From positions 1-6,868 of the forward strand of contig JAGHEC010000161.1 in the NCBI GenBank assembly GCA_021159525.1: a stretch of 6,868 nt of DNA, in the 5' to 3' direction. Origin of the DNA: Deltaproteobacteria bacterium (lineage in GTDB: Bacteria; Desulfobacterota; DSM-4660; Desulfatiglandales; Desulfatiglandaceae). The notes under the pieces are model-generated. The model searched no databases. It had not been told where the DNA came from and worked only from the letters and a program-made list of their open reading frames with translations. This document shows positions 5,944 through 6,868 of this stretch, in pieces. The translations under genes and the position numbers were made by a program. Within the stretch, counting starts at the first letter, position 1, and each line of letters starts with the position of its first letter.

Positions 5944-6438
5944 GCCGTTTTTGGGCCATTTGCCCTGGCATTTCAGGATCCATTCGCAGACTTCCCTTAC
6001 CGCGGCGTGTCCCCCTCTCGAACGGGTTACCAGCTCAGCTTTGTCGCGTACCTCTTCGGCTGCATCGGCAACCGCGATGGAAAGGCCTGTTTCCATAAAC
6101 ATGGAGAGATCCGGAAGGTCGTCCCCGATAGCCGCCGCCTCCTCTCTGACAATCCCTTTTTCCCGGAGAATTTGCCGGCACAGCGCACCTTTATCCCCGC
6201 TTCCCTGATAAATGTCCGCAATCCCGAGTTCCCTGGCTCGTTGGGCCACGGCGGCCGAGGCCCGTCCGGTAAGGATCACCACCTGGATGCCCGCGGACAA
6301 GAGCATCTTCAATCCCAGGCCGTCTTTTACATGAAAGGAGGTGCTCTCTTTCCCTTTTTCATCGAGGGTGATGCGACCGTCTGTCAAGACGCCGTCCACA
6401 TCCACAAAGAGCAATCTGATTTTTTCCATCCGTTTCAT
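5920..6438 (-). CDS. kdsC: 3-deoxy-D-manno-octulosonate 8-phosphate phosphatase KdsC
   Basis: 172 residues, HAD superfamily without a large cap (the compact tetrameric type). It hydrolyses Kdo 8-phosphate to Kdo, the step before CMP activation for LPS inner core and lipid A assembly. The HAD motifs are complete: motif I DVDGVLTDG (13-21) with nucleophile D13 and acid/base D15; motif II T57 in ILTGR; motif III K83 in GDKG; motif IV GDDLPD (105-110). FHVKDGLGLKML (35-46) and GGHAAVREV (142-150) are family signatures. The frame is open upstream to 6675, but that part is out of frame with kdsA coding and is not conserved. The ATG at 6438 is 8 nt after the kdsA stop, with a weak GAG site. It precedes lptC by 14-20 nt, depending on the lptC start. 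Confidence 0.95.
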   Translation of the reverse strand: MKRMEKIRLLFVDVDGVLTDGRITLDEKGKESTSFHVKDGLGLKMLLSAGIQVVILTGRASAAVAQRARELGIADIYQGSGDKGALCRQILREKGIVREEAAAIGDDLPDLSMFMETGLSIAVADAAEEVRDKAELVTRSRGGHAAVREVCEWILKCQGKWPKNGFTHVSGG

Positions 6439-6446
6439 TACAGGTC

Positions 6447-6868
6447 TCAGGGCCGTGGCGCCCGTGCTGTGCCCTCGGGTCGGGAGCGCACCAGAGCATG
6501 GATCTGCCGGAGCATGCACAGCAGCGGCTCCACATCGGAAATGGGCAGGGAATTGGGCCCGTCGCACAGGGCCCTGTCCGGATCCGGGTGGACCTCCATA
6601 AAGACCCCGTCGGCCCCCGCAGCCACCGCAGCCCTTGAAAGAGCGGCCACAAACTCCCTCTGACCGCCTGAGCATGTCCCCTGCCCGCCGGGAAGCTGCA
6701 CACTGTGAGTTGCGTCGAATACCACAGGGAATCCGAACCCCTTCAGAATGGCGATAGACCTCATGTCCACCACGAGGTTGTTATATCCGAAAGAGGCCCC
6801 CCTTTCGGTAACGAGGATCCGCTGGTTTCCGGCGGAAACCGCCTTCCCGATGACAGGCCCCATGTCAT
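6447..6868 (-). CDS. kdsA: 3-deoxy-8-phosphooctulonate synthase KdsA (3' part, 5' end beyond the right edge)
   Basis: The C-terminal half, about 140 residues of an enzyme usually near 270-280. KdsA condenses phosphoenolpyruvate with arabinose 5-phosphate to give Kdo 8-phosphate. Numbered from the Met codon at 6863, the fragment shows LVTERGASFGYNNLVVDM (17-34), FDATHSVQLPGG (49-60), SGGQREF (65-71) and FMEVHPDPDRALCDGPNSLP (89-107, approximately). H53, E90 and D101 have the 37- and 11-residue spacing of the His, Glu and Asp metal ligands of Aquifex KdsA. The metal class depends mainly on an N-terminal Cys or Asn outside the window. The CDG triplet (100-102) resembles the metal-independent form. 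The Met at 6863 is internal: coding continues upstream with Asp. The protein ends in a short Arg/Pro-rich tail. Confidence 0.95.
   Translation of the reverse strand, partial: DMGPVIGKAVSAGNQRILVTERGASFGYNNLVVDMRSIAILKGFGFPVVFDATHSVQLPGGQGTCSGGQREFVAALSRAAVAAGADGVFMEVHPDPDRALCDGPNSLPISDVEPLLCMLRQIHALVRSRPEGTARAPRP

Noticed and set aside
6439..6675. 79-residue N-terminal extension of KdsC
   Set aside because: This stretch is kdsA coding sequence in another frame; the HAD motif I sits at the usual distance from the ATG at 6438.

Overview
The window is a compact stretch of core chromosome from a Gram-negative bacterium. I infer a member of the Desulfobacterota (former Deltaproteobacteria), because this gene order, with a mannose-type PTS EIIA joined to the rpoN cluster, is familiar from that group. 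The taxonomic call rests on gene order and protein character, not on a database match. Every supportable gene lies on the minus strand, so transcription runs from the right edge to the left edge.

From right to left the genes are: kdsA (3' part only, running off the right edge), kdsC, lptC, lptA, lptB, rpoN, hpf (long form), ptsN, a single-domain mannose-family PTS EIIA, and rimI. The first five form an LPS block. KdsA and KdsC catalyse two steps of Kdo synthesis, and LptC, LptA and LptB are parts of the LPS export bridge. These genes are packed with 8 to 14 nt gaps, 1 nt gaps or overlaps. The second block is regulatory: sigma-54, the ribosome-hibernation factor, and two phosphotransferase-type EIIA proteins that probably act as sensors rather than sugar transporters. 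The last gene, rimI (ribosomal protein S18 N-acetyltransferase family), is coupled to the EIIA gene by an ATGA overlap.

The unassigned stretches are short. The hpf/ptsN spacer (1631-1885) holds a possible hairpin and a chain of very short reading frames. The rpoN/hpf spacer (2426-2569) holds several inverted repeats, one including the rpoN stop codon. The leftmost 188 bases hold a strong hairpin, but I recognise no gene or RNA there.

I see no mobile element, CRISPR array, tRNA, rRNA or defence system, and nothing that looks like an undescribed multi-gene system. The points most worth a second look are modest: a near-consensus sigma-70-type promoter in the 3' end of kdsC whose predicted transcript starts almost at the lptC start codon; the absence of rapZ and hprK between ptsN and the EIIA gene; an Asp in place of the proposed catalytic Glu in RimI; and the unexplained structured DNA at the left edge.
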